A stretch of DNA of 64,000 nucleotides from Flavobacterium daejeonense DSM 17708. GTDB taxonomy: Bacteria > Bacteroidota > Bacteroidia > Flavobacteriales > Flavobacteriaceae. Below the pieces are notes generated by a model. The model was not told the origin of the DNA, did not search any database, and saw nothing but the letters and a program-made list of their open reading frames with translations. Positions 1-9,708 of the stretch are shown here, in pieces; positions within the stretch are counted from its first letter, which is position 1; each line of letters starts with the position of its first letter. A program made the position numbers and the translations under genes. The stretch is from assembly GCF_000425425.1 (NCBI RefSeq), contig NZ_AUDK01000006.1:62001-126000 (forward strand), in the 5' to 3' direction.

Positions 1-306
1 GAGCTGCCAGATATAAAAGACAGACATGTGCTTGCAGCTGCAATAAAATCAAATGCGAATGTTATTGTAACCAATAATCTCAAAGACTTTCCTGAGGAAT
101 ATTTAAATTCATTTGGAGTAAAAGCAAAAAGTGCAGATGATTTCTTAACCGATATAATTGACCTAAACCCAGAAATTGCTATAAAAGCATTCAAAGAAAT
201 GGTTTTAAATAGAAAAAATCCAAAAATGGACGAATTTGAAGTCTTAGAAAGTTTGCGGAAAGTAGGCTTAGATGATACTGCCAATTACATACACGCATTA
301 TTATAA
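1..306 (+). CDS. PIN-domain protein, 3' part (5' end outside window)
   Basis: The reading frame is open from base 1, so the gene begins upstream of the window. The visible part starts ELPDIKDRHVLAAAI, the conserved acidic stretch of PIN nucleases (D-x-x-D-R-H), followed by ANVIVTNNLKDFP, which carries the last conserved Asp of the fold. PIN proteins of this type are Mg-dependent RNases, usually the toxin of VapBC-like pairs. The last 50 residues form a helical tail ending at a TAA. The antitoxin partner, if any, lies upstream and cannot be seen. An internal GTG at 28 is only an apparent start. Family assignment is fairly safe; the toxin role is inference. Confidence 0.7.
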   Translation, partial: ELPDIKDRHVLAAAIKSNANVIVTNNLKDFPEEYLNSFGVKAKSADDFLTDIIDLNPEIAIKAFKEMVLNRKNPKMDEFEVLESLRKVGLDDTANYIHALL

Positions 307-362
307 AAAACTATACTAAGCAACTACCAAAGCTCAAATCAATCAGATTACACAAACTTTCA

Positions 363-797
363 TTGGCAAATGAAGAGAAAACCACTGTTAAAAATGTAGT
401 ACCTTTTACAAATTTAAACGAGCTTAGTCACTTTTTAAAAACCCTGAACGATCAAGCTAAAGCCAACAATATCAAACATTTATATTTTTATAACCAATGG
501 AGCGACCAAGCTAACGACCAAGCTGGTGACCAAGCTACTCAAATTATAAAAAGAGAAATAAATGACAAAACAATAGTCGTTTTAGAAGGATTAAATGAAC
601 CTAAAAAAAGAAAAGATATCTTAGATTATATAGGTTTAAAAAATCATTCTGATAACAGAGTAAAATATTTAGATCCATTGGTTAATTTAGGGTGGATAGA
701 AATGACTATTCCCGAAAAGCCAACACACCAAGACCAAAAATACAGACGTAGCATTCAAGGAGAAATACTTTATAATTTGGTTTCTGGTATAAAATAA
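363..797 (+). CDS. Small protein with Fic/RecG-type C-terminal winged helix
   Basis: About 144 residues if it starts at TTG 363. No in-frame ATG occurs before the conserved part and the frame is open further upstream, so the start is uncertain. The C-terminal half (NRVKYLDPLVNLGWIEMTIP, then KYRRS) matches the winged-helix module that ends many Fic proteins and AlbA-type ATP-binding regulators. Before it lies a short DQAxDQAxDQA repeat, the kind of linker that precedes this module in those larger proteins. No Fic HPFxxGNG motif and no AlbA domain are present. It may therefore be a stand-alone DNA-binding protein or the tail of a decayed larger gene. It lies 33 bp before hsdR and may be co-transcribed with it. 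Function unknown. Confidence 0.5.
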   Translation: MANEEKTTVKNVVPFTNLNELSHFLKTLNDQAKANNIKHLYFYNQWSDQANDQAGDQATQIIKREINDKTIVVLEGLNEPKKRKDILDYIGLKNHSDNRVKYLDPLVNLGWIEMTIPEKPTHQDQKYRRSIQGEILYNLVSGIK

Positions 798-830
798 TAT
801 AGTATTTTAGAGGCAAATATTACAGTCGTT

Positions 831-3800
831 ATGAATAGTAACTTTAGTTTTCTTCAAAAAGAGTTTCCGGAAATCTTCAAAGAAGTACAGGAAGCCGAAA
901 AAAATACTTTTACAGCACCTCGCTATGCCGCCTTGCTATGTAGAAGTACCCTGGAGAAAACCATATTCTGGTTGTATAAAAACGATGAGGATTTAGAGTT
1001 ACCTTATGACACTAAACTTGGAGCTTTGCTACACAATGACAGTTTTAAAGCCATACTAAAACCAAGTATGTTAGTAGAACTGGATGTGGTACGTTTGTAT
1101 GGTAACAATGCCGCTCATGGTAAAAACGTTAGAGCCTTAGAAGCCTTACAATCACTAAAAAATACGTTTCGATTTTTATCGTGGTTAAGCAAATATTATA
1201 GTGCAAACAATCCTGATATTGCTTTATTTGACGAACGCTATATTCCCTATGGAGACAGCAATGATAAAAATACTAAGCAGTTACAAGAATTGGCAACTGC
1301 CATTGAAAAAGAAAGAGAGGAAGCCAAACGTTTAGAAAAAAAACAGCAACTCTTAGCCGAAGAAAACGAATCACTTAAAAAGCAACTAGACGAACAAAAA
1401 CAACTTATTGCCGAACGTAAAGAGAATAGAAGTCAGGAATTTACTTTTGAGCAAGCCGTTCCCGAATTAACATCCGAACACCAAACCCGACTAGTTTTAA
1501 TCGATTTATTACTCAAAGAAGCGGGTTGGGACAATCTTCGTGAACACAAAGAATTGGAGTATGAAGTAATTGGAATGCCATTAACGACTAATCCTACTGG
1601 AAAAGGATTTGTTGATTACGTACTATGGGATGATAACGGAAAACCTTTGTCGGTGATTGAAGCCAAAAGTACACTCCATGATGCCCGCAAAGGAAAACAC
1701 CAAGCGAGTTTGTATGCCGATTGTTTAGAAAAAATGACTGGTCAACGTCCTATTATTTTTTATACTAATGGATTTGAAACCCACCTTTGGGACGATCAAT
1801 TTTATCCCGATCGATTGGTTCAGGGATTTTATACTAAAGAAGAACTACAAGTACTAATCAGACGCCGTTATGAACGTCAGGATATAAGAAACTTTGTAGT
1901 GAATACTAGCATTATTGAAAGACCCTATCAATTAGAAGCTGTAAAACGTGTAGGTGAAACATTGGTCACAACACAAAACAATACATTGAGAGGTAAAAAC
2001 AGAAAAGCATTATTAGTAATGGCAACCGGCAGCGGAAAAACCCGGACTGCTGCTGCTATCGTGGATATGTTTACCAAATGCAATTGGGCAAAAAGAATCT
2101 TATTTCTTGCCGACCGAAATGCCTTAGTAACCCAAGCAAAAAATGCTTTCAAAGAACATTTACCTCATCTGTCAGCAGTTGATTTGACTAAAGAAAAAGA
2201 AGAACTCGGAACTCGTGTCGTGTTCTCTACCTACCCTACGATTCTAAATAAAATTGATTCATTAAAAAATGAAGACGAACGTTTTTACGGTATCGGACAT
2301 TTTGATGTTATCATCATTGACGAAGCACACCGTTCCGTTTATCAAAAATACCAAGCCATATTCGATTACTTCGATTCCATATTAATTGGACTTACAGCAA
2401 CACCTAAAAAAGATATTGATAAAAATACCTACACTCTTTTTGAGATTGAGGATGATGTTCCTACGTTTTCTTATGAATTAGATCGTGCCGTTGCAGAGAA
2501 ACATTTGGTACCGCCAAAATCCTATAAAGTTCCTCTTAAATTCCCTCGAAAAGGAGTTAAATATTCTGAATTAAGCGAAAAAGACAAAAAACGTTACGAA
2601 GAATTATTCGGCGTTCCGGGCGATGAAAAAGAAACTGGAATAGCCGAAATAGCTAAAACAAAAATCAATTCGTTCTTGTTTAATAACGACACTGTCGATA
2701 CCGTTTTAGATTATCTAATGCGTTTTGGTTTACGTGTAGAAAGCGGGGATAAATTAGGTAAAACCATCATTTTTGCAAAAAATCATACCCATGCCATATT
2801 TATAGAGGAACGTTTCAATAAAAACTATCCTGAATTTGGCGGTAGCTTTTTGAGAGTCATCGATAATTACGAAGACAAAGCACAAGACTTATTAGAAAAA
2901 TTCTGCTTCTTTAAAGGTGATGATATAGAACCACAGATTGCTGTTTCGGTAGATATGATGGATACCGGTGTTGATGCGCCAAGAGTCTTGAATTTGGTCT
3001 TTTTTAAAGAAGTAAAGTCTTATTCCAAATATTGGCAAATGATTGGACGAGGAACCCGAAAATGCGCCGATATTTTTGGTCAAGGGTTAGATAAAGAATT
3101 CTTTTTAATCTTTGATATTTGTGGCAATTTCGAATTTTTTGAAGAATTTCCTAATGGCTATGAAGGAACAACAGCCAAACCGCTATCCCAACAATTATTT
3201 GAAGCTCAATTAGAAATTATAACTACCATTCAAAACAGTCAAAATGTTACGGAAAGTGATGATTTGATTGCAAAAGAATACACCAATGCTTTACATCACA
3301 AAATAGTTGAATTAGACCAAAGTAGATTTGAAGTTAAAAAGCATCTGGAATTTGTCCTTAAATATAGTAAAAGAGAAAATTGGAATAGTTTAAACCAATC
3401 GGATGTGTTGGATATACAAACGCATTTATCACATTTAATTGCTTATACCGAAGACAAAGATGAATTTGCGAAGCAATTTGACAAATTAGTTTATCAGTTG
3501 CAGTTGGCGGTACTAAAACAATCCAAAAGACAAATTTCACTGATTCAAAATATGGTGAACATAGGAGAATTGCTATTTGTAAAAAGAAACATACCAGCAG
3601 TTAATCAGCATATTGAAACAATTAATAAAATCAAAACTGAAGAGTATTGGTCTACGATTTCTTTGAATAAATTAGAGCAATTGAGAACAGAATTAAGAGG
3701 ATTAATTCAATTCTTGAAAGACGACAACAAAGAGAAACCCATTTATTCTGATTTTGACGATGAATTAATTGAAGCGAATGTTAAAGAAACGGATATTTTA

Positions 3801-4286
3801 GCCAGTTACACCCGATTACAAAGTTATAAGGATCGTGTAGAGTCCTTTATACGAAAAAACAGAACACATTTAGTCATTGACAAATTGTATAAAAACATCC
3901 CAATCACACCTTCAGAATTGGAATTACTAGAACAATTCTTGATGCAAGAAGCGGAAAGTAAAGAACGACTGTTCAAAGAATATGAAGAGCAACCTTTAGG
4001 CATGTTTATTAGAAAAATATTAGGTTTGGATATAGAAGCTGCTAATAAACATTTTGCTTCATTTATTCAAGAAGAAAATTTGAATGCCAATCAAATTACC
4101 TTCGTCAATACTATTATTGATTACCTTAATAAAAATGGAATTCTTGATACCAAAATGCTTACTCAAAGCCCTTTTAACACCCAAAATGACAATGGAATAA
4201 TAGGAATTTTCCAAGATGAAGAGGAGAAAATTCATAAAATAATCCATTTACTAAAAGTAGTTAATCAAAATGCTTTGATTGGTTAG
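831..4286 (+). CDS. hsdR: Type I restriction enzyme R subunit (HsdR)
   Basis: 1151 residues, a full-length motor and nuclease subunit. Order of parts: N-terminal DUF4145-like helical domain (about 10-115, with NNAAHGKN); a charged coiled coil (about 145-200); an HSDR_N nuclease domain with the PD-(D/E)xK signature VIEAKST at about 275; superfamily 2 helicase with Walker A ATGSGKT (about 397-403), DEAH (about 497) and TATP motifs; motif VI QMIGRGTRK (about 736); and a long helical C-terminal region of the EcoEI-R_C kind. HsdR translocates DNA and cuts it when the HsdM/HsdS complex finds unmethylated sites. hsdM and hsdS are not in the window; they may lie upstream of the PIN gene. Base use resembles its neighbours. 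All expected motifs look intact. Confidence 0.9.
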   Translation: MNSNFSFLQKEFPEIFKEVQEAEKNTFTAPRYAALLCRSTLEKTIFWLYKNDEDLELPYDTKLGALLHNDSFKAILKPSMLVELDVVRLYGNNAAHGKNVRALEALQSLKNTFRFLSWLSKYYSANNPDIALFDERYIPYGDSNDKNTKQLQELATAIEKEREEAKRLEKKQQLLAEENESLKKQLDEQKQLIAERKENRSQEFTFEQAVPELTSEHQTRLVLIDLLLKEAGWDNLREHKELEYEVIGMPLTTNPTGKGFVDYVLWDDNGKPLSVIEAKSTLHDARKGKHQASLYADCLEKMTGQRPIIFYTNGFETHLWDDQFYPDRLVQGFYTKEELQVLIRRRYERQDIRNFVVNTSIIERPYQLEAVKRVGETLVTTQNNTLRGKNRKALLVMATGSGKTRTAAAIVDMFTKCNWAKRILFLADRNALVTQAKNAFKEHLPHLSAVDLTKEKEELGTRVVFSTYPTILNKIDSLKNEDERFYGIGHFDVIIIDEAHRSVYQKYQAIFDYFDSILIGLTATPKKDIDKNTYTLFEIEDDVPTFSYELDRAVAEKHLVPPKSYKVPLKFPRKGVKYSELSEKDKKRYEELFGVPGDEKETGIAEIAKTKINSFLFNNDTVDTVLDYLMRFGLRVESGDKLGKTIIFAKNHTHAIFIEERFNKNYPEFGGSFLRVIDNYEDKAQDLLEKFCFFKGDDIEPQIAVSVDMMDTGVDAPRVLNLVFFKEVKSYSKYWQMIGRGTRKCADIFGQGLDKEFFLIFDICGNFEFFEEFPNGYEGTTAKPLSQQLFEAQLEIITTIQNSQNVTESDDLIAKEYTNALHHKIVELDQSRFEVKKHLEFVLKYSKRENWNSLNQSDVLDIQTHLSHLIAYTEDKDEFAKQFDKLVYQLQLAVLKQSKRQISLIQNMVNIGELLFVKRNIPAVNQHIETINKIKTEEYWSTISLNKLEQLRTELRGLIQFLKDDNKEKPIYSDFDDELIEANVKETDILASYTRLQSYKDRVESFIRKNRTHLVIDKLYKNIPITPSELELLEQFLMQEAESKERLFKEYEEQPLGMFIRKILGLDIEAANKHFASFIQEENLNANQITFVNTIIDYLNKNGILDTKMLTQSPFNTQNDNGIIGIFQDEEEKIHKIIHLLKVVNQNALIG

Positions 4287-4410
4287 TTTGTTCTAAAAAT
4301 AAAAATTTCAATACTGTGCAGTTGTATTGCATACATCTAGCTAATATTTGCGGTATTAAATCTTAAACATTGATTTGAATAAAATTTTAACCAAATAACA
4401 GATAATTAAT

Positions 4411-7371
4411 ATGGCAGATATAGGGTCTGAATGGAGAAAGTGGAATTTTCATATTCATACTAAGGGAACTAATAAAAATGACCAATTTTCATCCACTACA
4501 ATGGAGGATTTTTTTTATGCATTTTTTAAAAAGGCTTACGACCATGAAATTTCAGCAATAGCAATAACTGATTATTTTTCGATTGAAAGATATCTTGAAG
4601 CAATTGAATACAAGAATACTATCGGAAATAAAGCAAATGCAACTGGAGAGAAACTCTTTAGCCCAGAAGAGATTACATTCATTAAAGACATTTTTATCTT
4701 TCCTAATGTTGAATTGAGAATGTTACCAGCTACAGATAAAGGTCGTCTAATAAATATCCATTGTTTATTTAACCCTGACTATGTAGCTGATTTGGACAAT
4801 GATTTCTTTTCTCATATTGAAAATCAAGATGGGGTGAAAATGAATAGACATGGAATAACAAACTATGGCAAAACTTTAGATCCGAATATTAATGAACTAC
4901 ACAAACAATACGAAAAAGGTATTGAGAATTTTGTTATAGATTTAAAGTCTTTACGAGAGCTTATATCGACAAATAAAAAATTTAGGGATAATACGTTACT
5001 TATTGTAAGCAATTCAAATAACGACGGAGCTTCGGGAACACAAAAACATTATGACTTATTTGAGAATGAAAATGGCAGTTTAGATGGTTTAAGGAAATCT
5101 ATTTATTATATTTCAGATGCTATATTTTCTGCAAACCCAAAAGATATTAAATACTTTATCGGAAAGAGATTAGAGCATATAGAAGTATATAATGACGCTA
5201 TTTATAAAAAAGAAGTCGAAGACATTATCCTACATAGAGGTTCATTGAAGCCTTGTGTAGTTGGATGTGATGCTCACAAAGAGGAAGACTTATTTTCTAA
5301 ATTTACCTGGGTAAAAAGTAATTTGAATTTTGAGGGGTTACGACAAATTTGTTTTGAACCAGAACATAGGGTTAAAATTCAGAACGAAGCTCCTGATTTT
5401 AAGGAGGAAAAATTAATAATTGAGCAAGTTTCTTTTATTTCTTCAAACAATGTATTTTCTACTGTTCCTATTTATCTTAACCCTAATCTTAATGTAATTA
5501 TAGGAGGAAAATCTTCTGGAAAATCTATTCTGCTTTATGCAATAGCTAAAACACTTTCGACAGACCAGACAGTGTTACAAAATGAGGATGGTACAAATAA
5601 ATATGATTTAGACAAAATTGAGAATGGATTTGATTTTCAAATAATAACCAAAGGAGGTTTTACCCAAAAACTTATCCGTCCACAAGATGAAAATTCAATA
5701 TTACCAGAGATTAAATATATTCCGCAAAATTACTTGGTAAAGCTTGCCGAACCGGAACTTAATAAAAAAGGAAAATCCTTAAATAAACTTGTCCGTGACC
5801 TCGTTACAGAGGATGATACTTCAAAGGAATGGTACCAAGATTTTGTTACTAAAGTTTCTCAAAATGATAAATTGAGAAATACGAAAATTGACTTGTATTT
5901 CGAAACTCAAAATGAAATAGACACCTTAGAAATAGATTTGAAAACTAAATCTAATAAATCCGTTTTAGAAAAAAATATTGAAACAAACACCCATAAGGTT
6001 GAGGAATTAAATAAAAGTACAGGACTTACCCCTGAGCAAGTTGCTGAATATAATGCTTTACAAACTAAACTAGAAAGTAACAACTCAAAACTGCAAAATT
6101 TCAAAGAGGACTTTTCAGCTATTCAAAGCTTTAGTACCGAATTAACTCAAAATCTTAAAAGCCTTAAACAGAAAAAGGATGCAATTGTTGGGCAATTACA
6201 ACTACAAGAAATCAAAGATTTTTATCAAGTCGAATATGGGAATTTAGATAATCTTCTTGAAAAGATTAATAAAATAAATGCATCAATTGAAATTGAAGTA
6301 AATGAACAAGGAAAACGTTCTTTTACGAAAGATTGTAAATTTCGGGATGTTCTTTTAGATATTGATGAAGAACAGAAAAGCACAAATGCTGCTATTCAAC
6401 CGTACCTAAAAGATGAGCAGGTAAAAAAATCTATCGAAACACTTAATCTATCGATATCAAACGACAAAAAATCATTGTCAGATATCGAAACTCTTTCTAA
6501 AAAAATACAGGACAAGAAAAAGTTCCTTAGCGAAACTAAGGATGAAATTTTTACCATCTATAAAAATAGTTACCAGCAATATCTTGATATAATCGCAGCG
6601 TTGAAAGGTAGAACGGTTGAATTGGAAAAAGACGGATTGGGGATTATCGGAAAAGCGCAATTCAATTACGCAAAACTTTGGAAAGAAATTTATGCAATAA
6701 GTGATGGTCGAAGTGCTTCGTACAATCAGTACAGTATTTTAGGAGCTAACAAAAAAGCAACTGATTTCGCAGACTTTAATTCTATTTTAGAGGATGTTAT
6801 AAAGTTATTTGATGATTTAATAACGAAAAAATATGTTCTTACAAATAGAATTACTGTTCAAGCAGCTGCGAAAATTGTTTTAGATGATTATTTCTTCGAT
6901 TACTGGGATATAACGTACAAGAATGATAAGCTGGGAGAAATGTCAACAGGTAAAGCAAGCTTTGTTATCTTAATGCTAATTATAGGTCTAAGTAAATCTA
7001 AAGCCCCCATCTTAATAGACCAGCCCGAAGACAATCTTGATAATAGGTCAATTACAACGGATTTAGTTAACTATCTTAGAAACAAAAAGCTGGAAAGGCA
7101 AATAATTATTGTCACACATAATGCTAATATTGTTGTGAATGCTGATGCCGAAAATGTTATAGTAGCTAATCAAAGAGGTCAAAATGAAGAACAATCAACA
7201 AGTGTATTTAAGTTCGATTATATAAACGGGGCTATCGAAAATTCTTTTGATAAAAAAAGTTCTGAAACCGATTTATTAAAATCTATGGGAATTCGACAAC
7301 ACATCGCTGATATAGTTGAAGGAGGTAAAGATGCATTTATCAAGAGAGAGAAAAAGTATAGGTTTCATTAA
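4411..7371 (+). CDS. trlF: TrlF-like protein: PHP domain plus SMC/RecF-type ATPase
   Basis: 986 residues. The N-terminus carries a PHP metal-binding domain (NFHIHTKGT at 12-20, later GCDAHKEED near residue 290), which in other families supports phosphoesterase activity. An ABC/SMC-type ATPase follows: Walker A GGKSSGKS (365-372), a coiled-coil insertion (about 490-740), the signature region GEMSTGKAS (about 846) and Walker B ILIDQPEDNLD (about 867). This architecture matches the TrlF family of AAA-like ATPases, commonly found beside restriction systems in defence islands. The gene lies 124 bp after hsdR on the same strand and ends at a bidirectional terminator. A nuclease activity triggered by phage or foreign nucleic acid is inference from domain content and position, not shown by the sequence. 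Confidence 0.7.
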   Translation: MADIGSEWRKWNFHIHTKGTNKNDQFSSTTMEDFFYAFFKKAYDHEISAIAITDYFSIERYLEAIEYKNTIGNKANATGEKLFSPEEITFIKDIFIFPNVELRMLPATDKGRLINIHCLFNPDYVADLDNDFFSHIENQDGVKMNRHGITNYGKTLDPNINELHKQYEKGIENFVIDLKSLRELISTNKKFRDNTLLIVSNSNNDGASGTQKHYDLFENENGSLDGLRKSIYYISDAIFSANPKDIKYFIGKRLEHIEVYNDAIYKKEVEDIILHRGSLKPCVVGCDAHKEEDLFSKFTWVKSNLNFEGLRQICFEPEHRVKIQNEAPDFKEEKLIIEQVSFISSNNVFSTVPIYLNPNLNVIIGGKSSGKSILLYAIAKTLSTDQTVLQNEDGTNKYDLDKIENGFDFQIITKGGFTQKLIRPQDENSILPEIKYIPQNYLVKLAEPELNKKGKSLNKLVRDLVTEDDTSKEWYQDFVTKVSQNDKLRNTKIDLYFETQNEIDTLEIDLKTKSNKSVLEKNIETNTHKVEELNKSTGLTPEQVAEYNALQTKLESNNSKLQNFKEDFSAIQSFSTELTQNLKSLKQKKDAIVGQLQLQEIKDFYQVEYGNLDNLLEKINKINASIEIEVNEQGKRSFTKDCKFRDVLLDIDEEQKSTNAAIQPYLKDEQVKKSIETLNLSISNDKKSLSDIETLSKKIQDKKKFLSETKDEIFTIYKNSYQQYLDIIAALKGRTVELEKDGLGIIGKAQFNYAKLWKEIYAISDGRSASYNQYSILGANKKATDFADFNSILEDVIKLFDDLITKKYVLTNRITVQAAAKIVLDDYFFDYWDITYKNDKLGEMSTGKASFVILMLIIGLSKSKAPILIDQPEDNLDNRSITTDLVNYLRNKKLERQIIIVTHNANIVVNADAENVIVANQRGQNEEQSTSVFKFDYINGAIENSFDKKSSETDLLKSMGIRQHIADIVEGGKDAFIKREKKYRFH

Positions 7372-7387
7372 TTAATTCAAAATTGAC

Positions 7388-7415
7388 ATTGGGGAGCTCA
7401 CACAAACTCCCCAAT
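7388..7415. terminator. Bidirectional hairpin between trlF and the tra operon
   Basis: A perfect 9-bp stem, ATTGGGGAG / CTCCCCAAT, with a 10-base loop. It lies just after trlF and overlaps the last codons and stop of the converging traD-like gene, so it probably ends transcription from both sides. T-rich sequence flanks it weakly. Confidence 0.6.
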
Positions 7416-8030
7416 ATCAAAATCTTTTAAATCATTTTTCCGCAAAGTGGAAGAACTGGTTTCTATTTCAGAAGAAAGGCTACTGTCTAATAGCTCAGCT
7501 ATTTTTCGTGAAGCACTTTCCATAGAATTTTCCAGTAGGTTGAATAATTCGGTTCCTTGTATTTTCTGAACTATAGCAATTGCTTTTTCCTTCTGAGATT
7601 GCTCCAAATTTTCTTTTTGTAGCAGCATCCCCACGGAGCTTAGCTCTTCAAAGGTAACGCCTTGGGCAAAACCGTTATCACCATCGGATATTCCATAACT
7701 ATTCCATTCTTCAGCCTCGTCCTCAAAATCAGGTATATTTCCAGAAACTTCGTCCAGCTCTTCCTGCGGAATTTGACTCTCGATATCTTGATCATCAATT
7801 TCAACATCAAAATTATCCGTTTTATCCTCCTGCTTTTTGTTCTGACTTTCATTAGCATTGTTTGACACTGAAAGGCTTCTTAGCGTTTTGGGTTGCCCAA
7901 TAATATCGGGCAGCTTTGGATTTGTTTTTTCCTGCGTTGGGTTTTGCTCCACTCCTATCTTGATAACAATCTTATCTTGCAAAAGCAGAGCAATTACAAT
8001 CAGTAAACATATTACAATTACTATTTCCAT
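7398..8030 (-). CDS. Conjugal transfer protein, TraD-like
   Basis: 210 residues: one N-terminal membrane segment (about 2-17) then a highly acidic, low-complexity region (about 70-115) and a helical C-terminus. It is third in a tight operon after the ParA-type and DUF3408 genes, with only 3 bp to the gene before it. This is the position of the protein usually annotated TraD in CTnDOT-like elements of Bacteroidota. The fold is not recognisable from the sequence, so the name rests on position and general features. In complete elements traE and the mating-pore genes follow; here the operon ends against trlF. Confidence 0.55.
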   Translation of the reverse strand: MEIVIVICLLIVIALLLQDKIVIKIGVEQNPTQEKTNPKLPDIIGQPKTLRSLSVSNNANESQNKKQEDKTDNFDVEIDDQDIESQIPQEELDEVSGNIPDFEDEAEEWNSYGISDGDNGFAQGVTFEELSSVGMLLQKENLEQSQKEKAIAIVQKIQGTELFNLLENSMESASRKIAELLDSSLSSEIETSSSTLRKNDLKDFDIGEFV

Positions 8031-8033
8031 GGC

Positions 8034-8471
8034 TTATAAAATAGGTTTGTACTTATCATTAAAACTCCTGGTTATCTGATCACCAAATTCCTGAAAATGA
8101 TAGCTCAACAAATTATCCAAATAAGCATAAATAGTTATTTTGTCTTCGCCAATTACCTGAACAATTCGGGATAGTTTTTCGTGAAAATCGGGCCGGATAT
8201 ACACCGTTTTTCCATCACGGGCATTGGTATCTGGTCTTTTGAAAAAAATACTTTCGTAATCTGGTTCGCTTGTCTTTTTGATTTTAGTCTTTTCTTTAAT
8301 TTCTAATTTCTCCCGTGGAAATTCTTTAGACTTAAGAACTTCCTTTTGTGATTCTTCAATCAGTTCTGGTGGAAGCTGTAAGCCTTCCTTTTTTACGCCA
8401 TCGACCATCAAGTTCATCATCAACTCCTCGTTAATTTCAGGAGTGGTTTTCCTCTTATTATCTTTCTCCAT
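8034..8471 (-). CDS. DUF3408 conjugative transposon protein
   Basis: 145 residues. The C-terminal half (about 75-145) contains GKTVYIRPDFHEKLSRIVQV and a short helical end (LDNLLSYHFQEF), typical of DUF3408 proteins that follow the ParA-type traA gene in Bacteroidota conjugative elements. They resemble ribbon-helix-helix DNA-binding partners of ParA, so a ParB-like role in element maintenance or transfer is plausible but is inference. It starts 3 bp after the ParA stop and ends 3 bp before the next gene, so the three genes form one operon. Confidence 0.7.
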   Translation of the reverse strand: MEKDNKRKTTPEINEELMMNLMVDGVKKEGLQLPPELIEESQKEVLKSKEFPREKLEIKEKTKIKKTSEPDYESIFFKRPDTNARDGKTVYIRPDFHEKLSRIVQVIGEDKITIYAYLDNLLSYHFQEFGDQITRSFNDKYKPIL

Positions 8472-8474
8472 AAA

Positions 8475-9242
8475 CTATAATTGAATGATTTTTAAAAATT
8501 CATTTACAAATAAATCTAAATGACAGGCTTTCATCAAACGTTCATCAGGAGGCATAACTGTAGAGCGAAATACAGTTTTGCTATTCTCTTCGCTTTCTTT
8601 ACGAAAACGAGTGCTATTCTTGATTTGGCTTTGCATTAGGCTCAATCCCAATTGTTCAATAAGTTGGTTATAAACATCATATAAGGGAGTGCTTTCCCTG
8701 CCATCGACCTGATTCCAAAACAGATTAATAGTCTCTATAGAAGTTGCTCCTTTTTTCATAATCACATCCTGCAAAAGCTGGGTAAAAACGAGTGTACTCT
8801 CCATTACCAAACGATCTGCCGTAATAGGCGTAAAAATGTGGTGCATTCCTGCCAATGCTTTGAGTATTCCGGGAGTGTTCACCGTTCCTGGAAGATCAAA
8901 AAATATAACATCAATAGGGACTGAAGAACTATTCAAAAATTCCTGAGCCGCTTCCAATACACTTTCTGCTTTGTGTTGCATAATGGGATAGGCTTTTTTG
9001 TTAATGGTGGTAAATTGTTTGTACGCCAACTTTTTTAAATGCTCATTTTCCATTACCATAGCCAGATCACGGGATTTCATTTTCATTAAACTGTGTTGTG
9101 GAAAATCGGCATCAAATACCGCAACATTGTAGCCCAATCGATAGTGCATCGTACTTGCAATAAGTGTTGTAAATGTACTTTTTCCGACACCCCCCTTTTG
9201 AGAAGAAAAGGCGATAAATATTGTTTTGTGTTTTGTATTCAT
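8475..9242 (-). CDS. ParA-family ATPase of conjugative element (TraA type)
   Basis: 255 residues. A deviant Walker A motif, QKGGVGKST, lies at 15-23, and switch-type motifs include VAVFDADFPQHS and VIFFDLPGTV. This is the Walker-type ATPase that opens the tra operon in CTnDOT-like elements. Known relatives act in DNA partitioning or in positioning the transfer apparatus. It is transcribed divergently from mobA across a 660-bp intergenic region carrying direct repeats and palindromes. It is first in the operon with the DUF3408 and TraD-like genes. Confidence 0.85.
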   Translation of the reverse strand: MNTKHKTIFIAFSSQKGGVGKSTFTTLIASTMHYRLGYNVAVFDADFPQHSLMKMKSRDLAMVMENEHLKKLAYKQFTTINKKAYPIMQHKAESVLEAAQEFLNSSSVPIDVIFFDLPGTVNTPGILKALAGMHHIFTPITADRLVMESTLVFTQLLQDVIMKKGATSIETINLFWNQVDGRESTPLYDVYNQLIEQLGLSLMQSQIKNSTRFRKESEENSKTVFRSTVMPPDERLMKACHLDLFVNEFLKIIQL

Positions 9243-9275
9243 ATTTCAACGGTTTTTAATTATTTATATCTCCAA

Positions 9276-9442
9276 TTACTTATTTATGTATTTACACAGT
9301 TATTTACTAATTACTGTATATAGGTTTATCTCTCTGTACAACATTATTTAGTTAGGCAAGTACTTATCAAACTGTTTAGCTATCTAAATATGTCTTTATA
9401 TCCGTAAGCAGAAAAGTAACGACTTACTCATTTATCTATTTA
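9276..9442. repeat. Pair of 19-bp direct repeats near parA
   Basis: TTACTTATTTATGTATTTA at 9276-9294 and TTACTCATTTATCTATTTA at 9424-9442 match at 17 of 19 positions, about 148 bp apart. Looser versions lie around 9500-9530. They precede the ParA operon and could be binding sites for the ParA/DUF3408 pair, but the DNA is AT-rich and chance cannot be excluded. Confidence 0.4.
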
Positions 9443-9708
9443 AATTCATATAGCTGCACTTTTCTATGTTACTATCTATGCCATTATGTTGTTACCTCCG
9501 TACCTACTTATATCCTTATGTCTATTTATAAGTACAAAGAAATACAGCTATGTATTTGCTTTTATTCTCTTGGTAGTAATTGGCATTTACTGGCAATTCT
9601 TGGCTAACCTTCACATCACAACAATCCTGTATTCAATCATTTACTTTGTAAAAACAGGAATCAGATCAATCAATGGAAGGATTAAATCAATATTGGGATA
9701 ACAACTGG

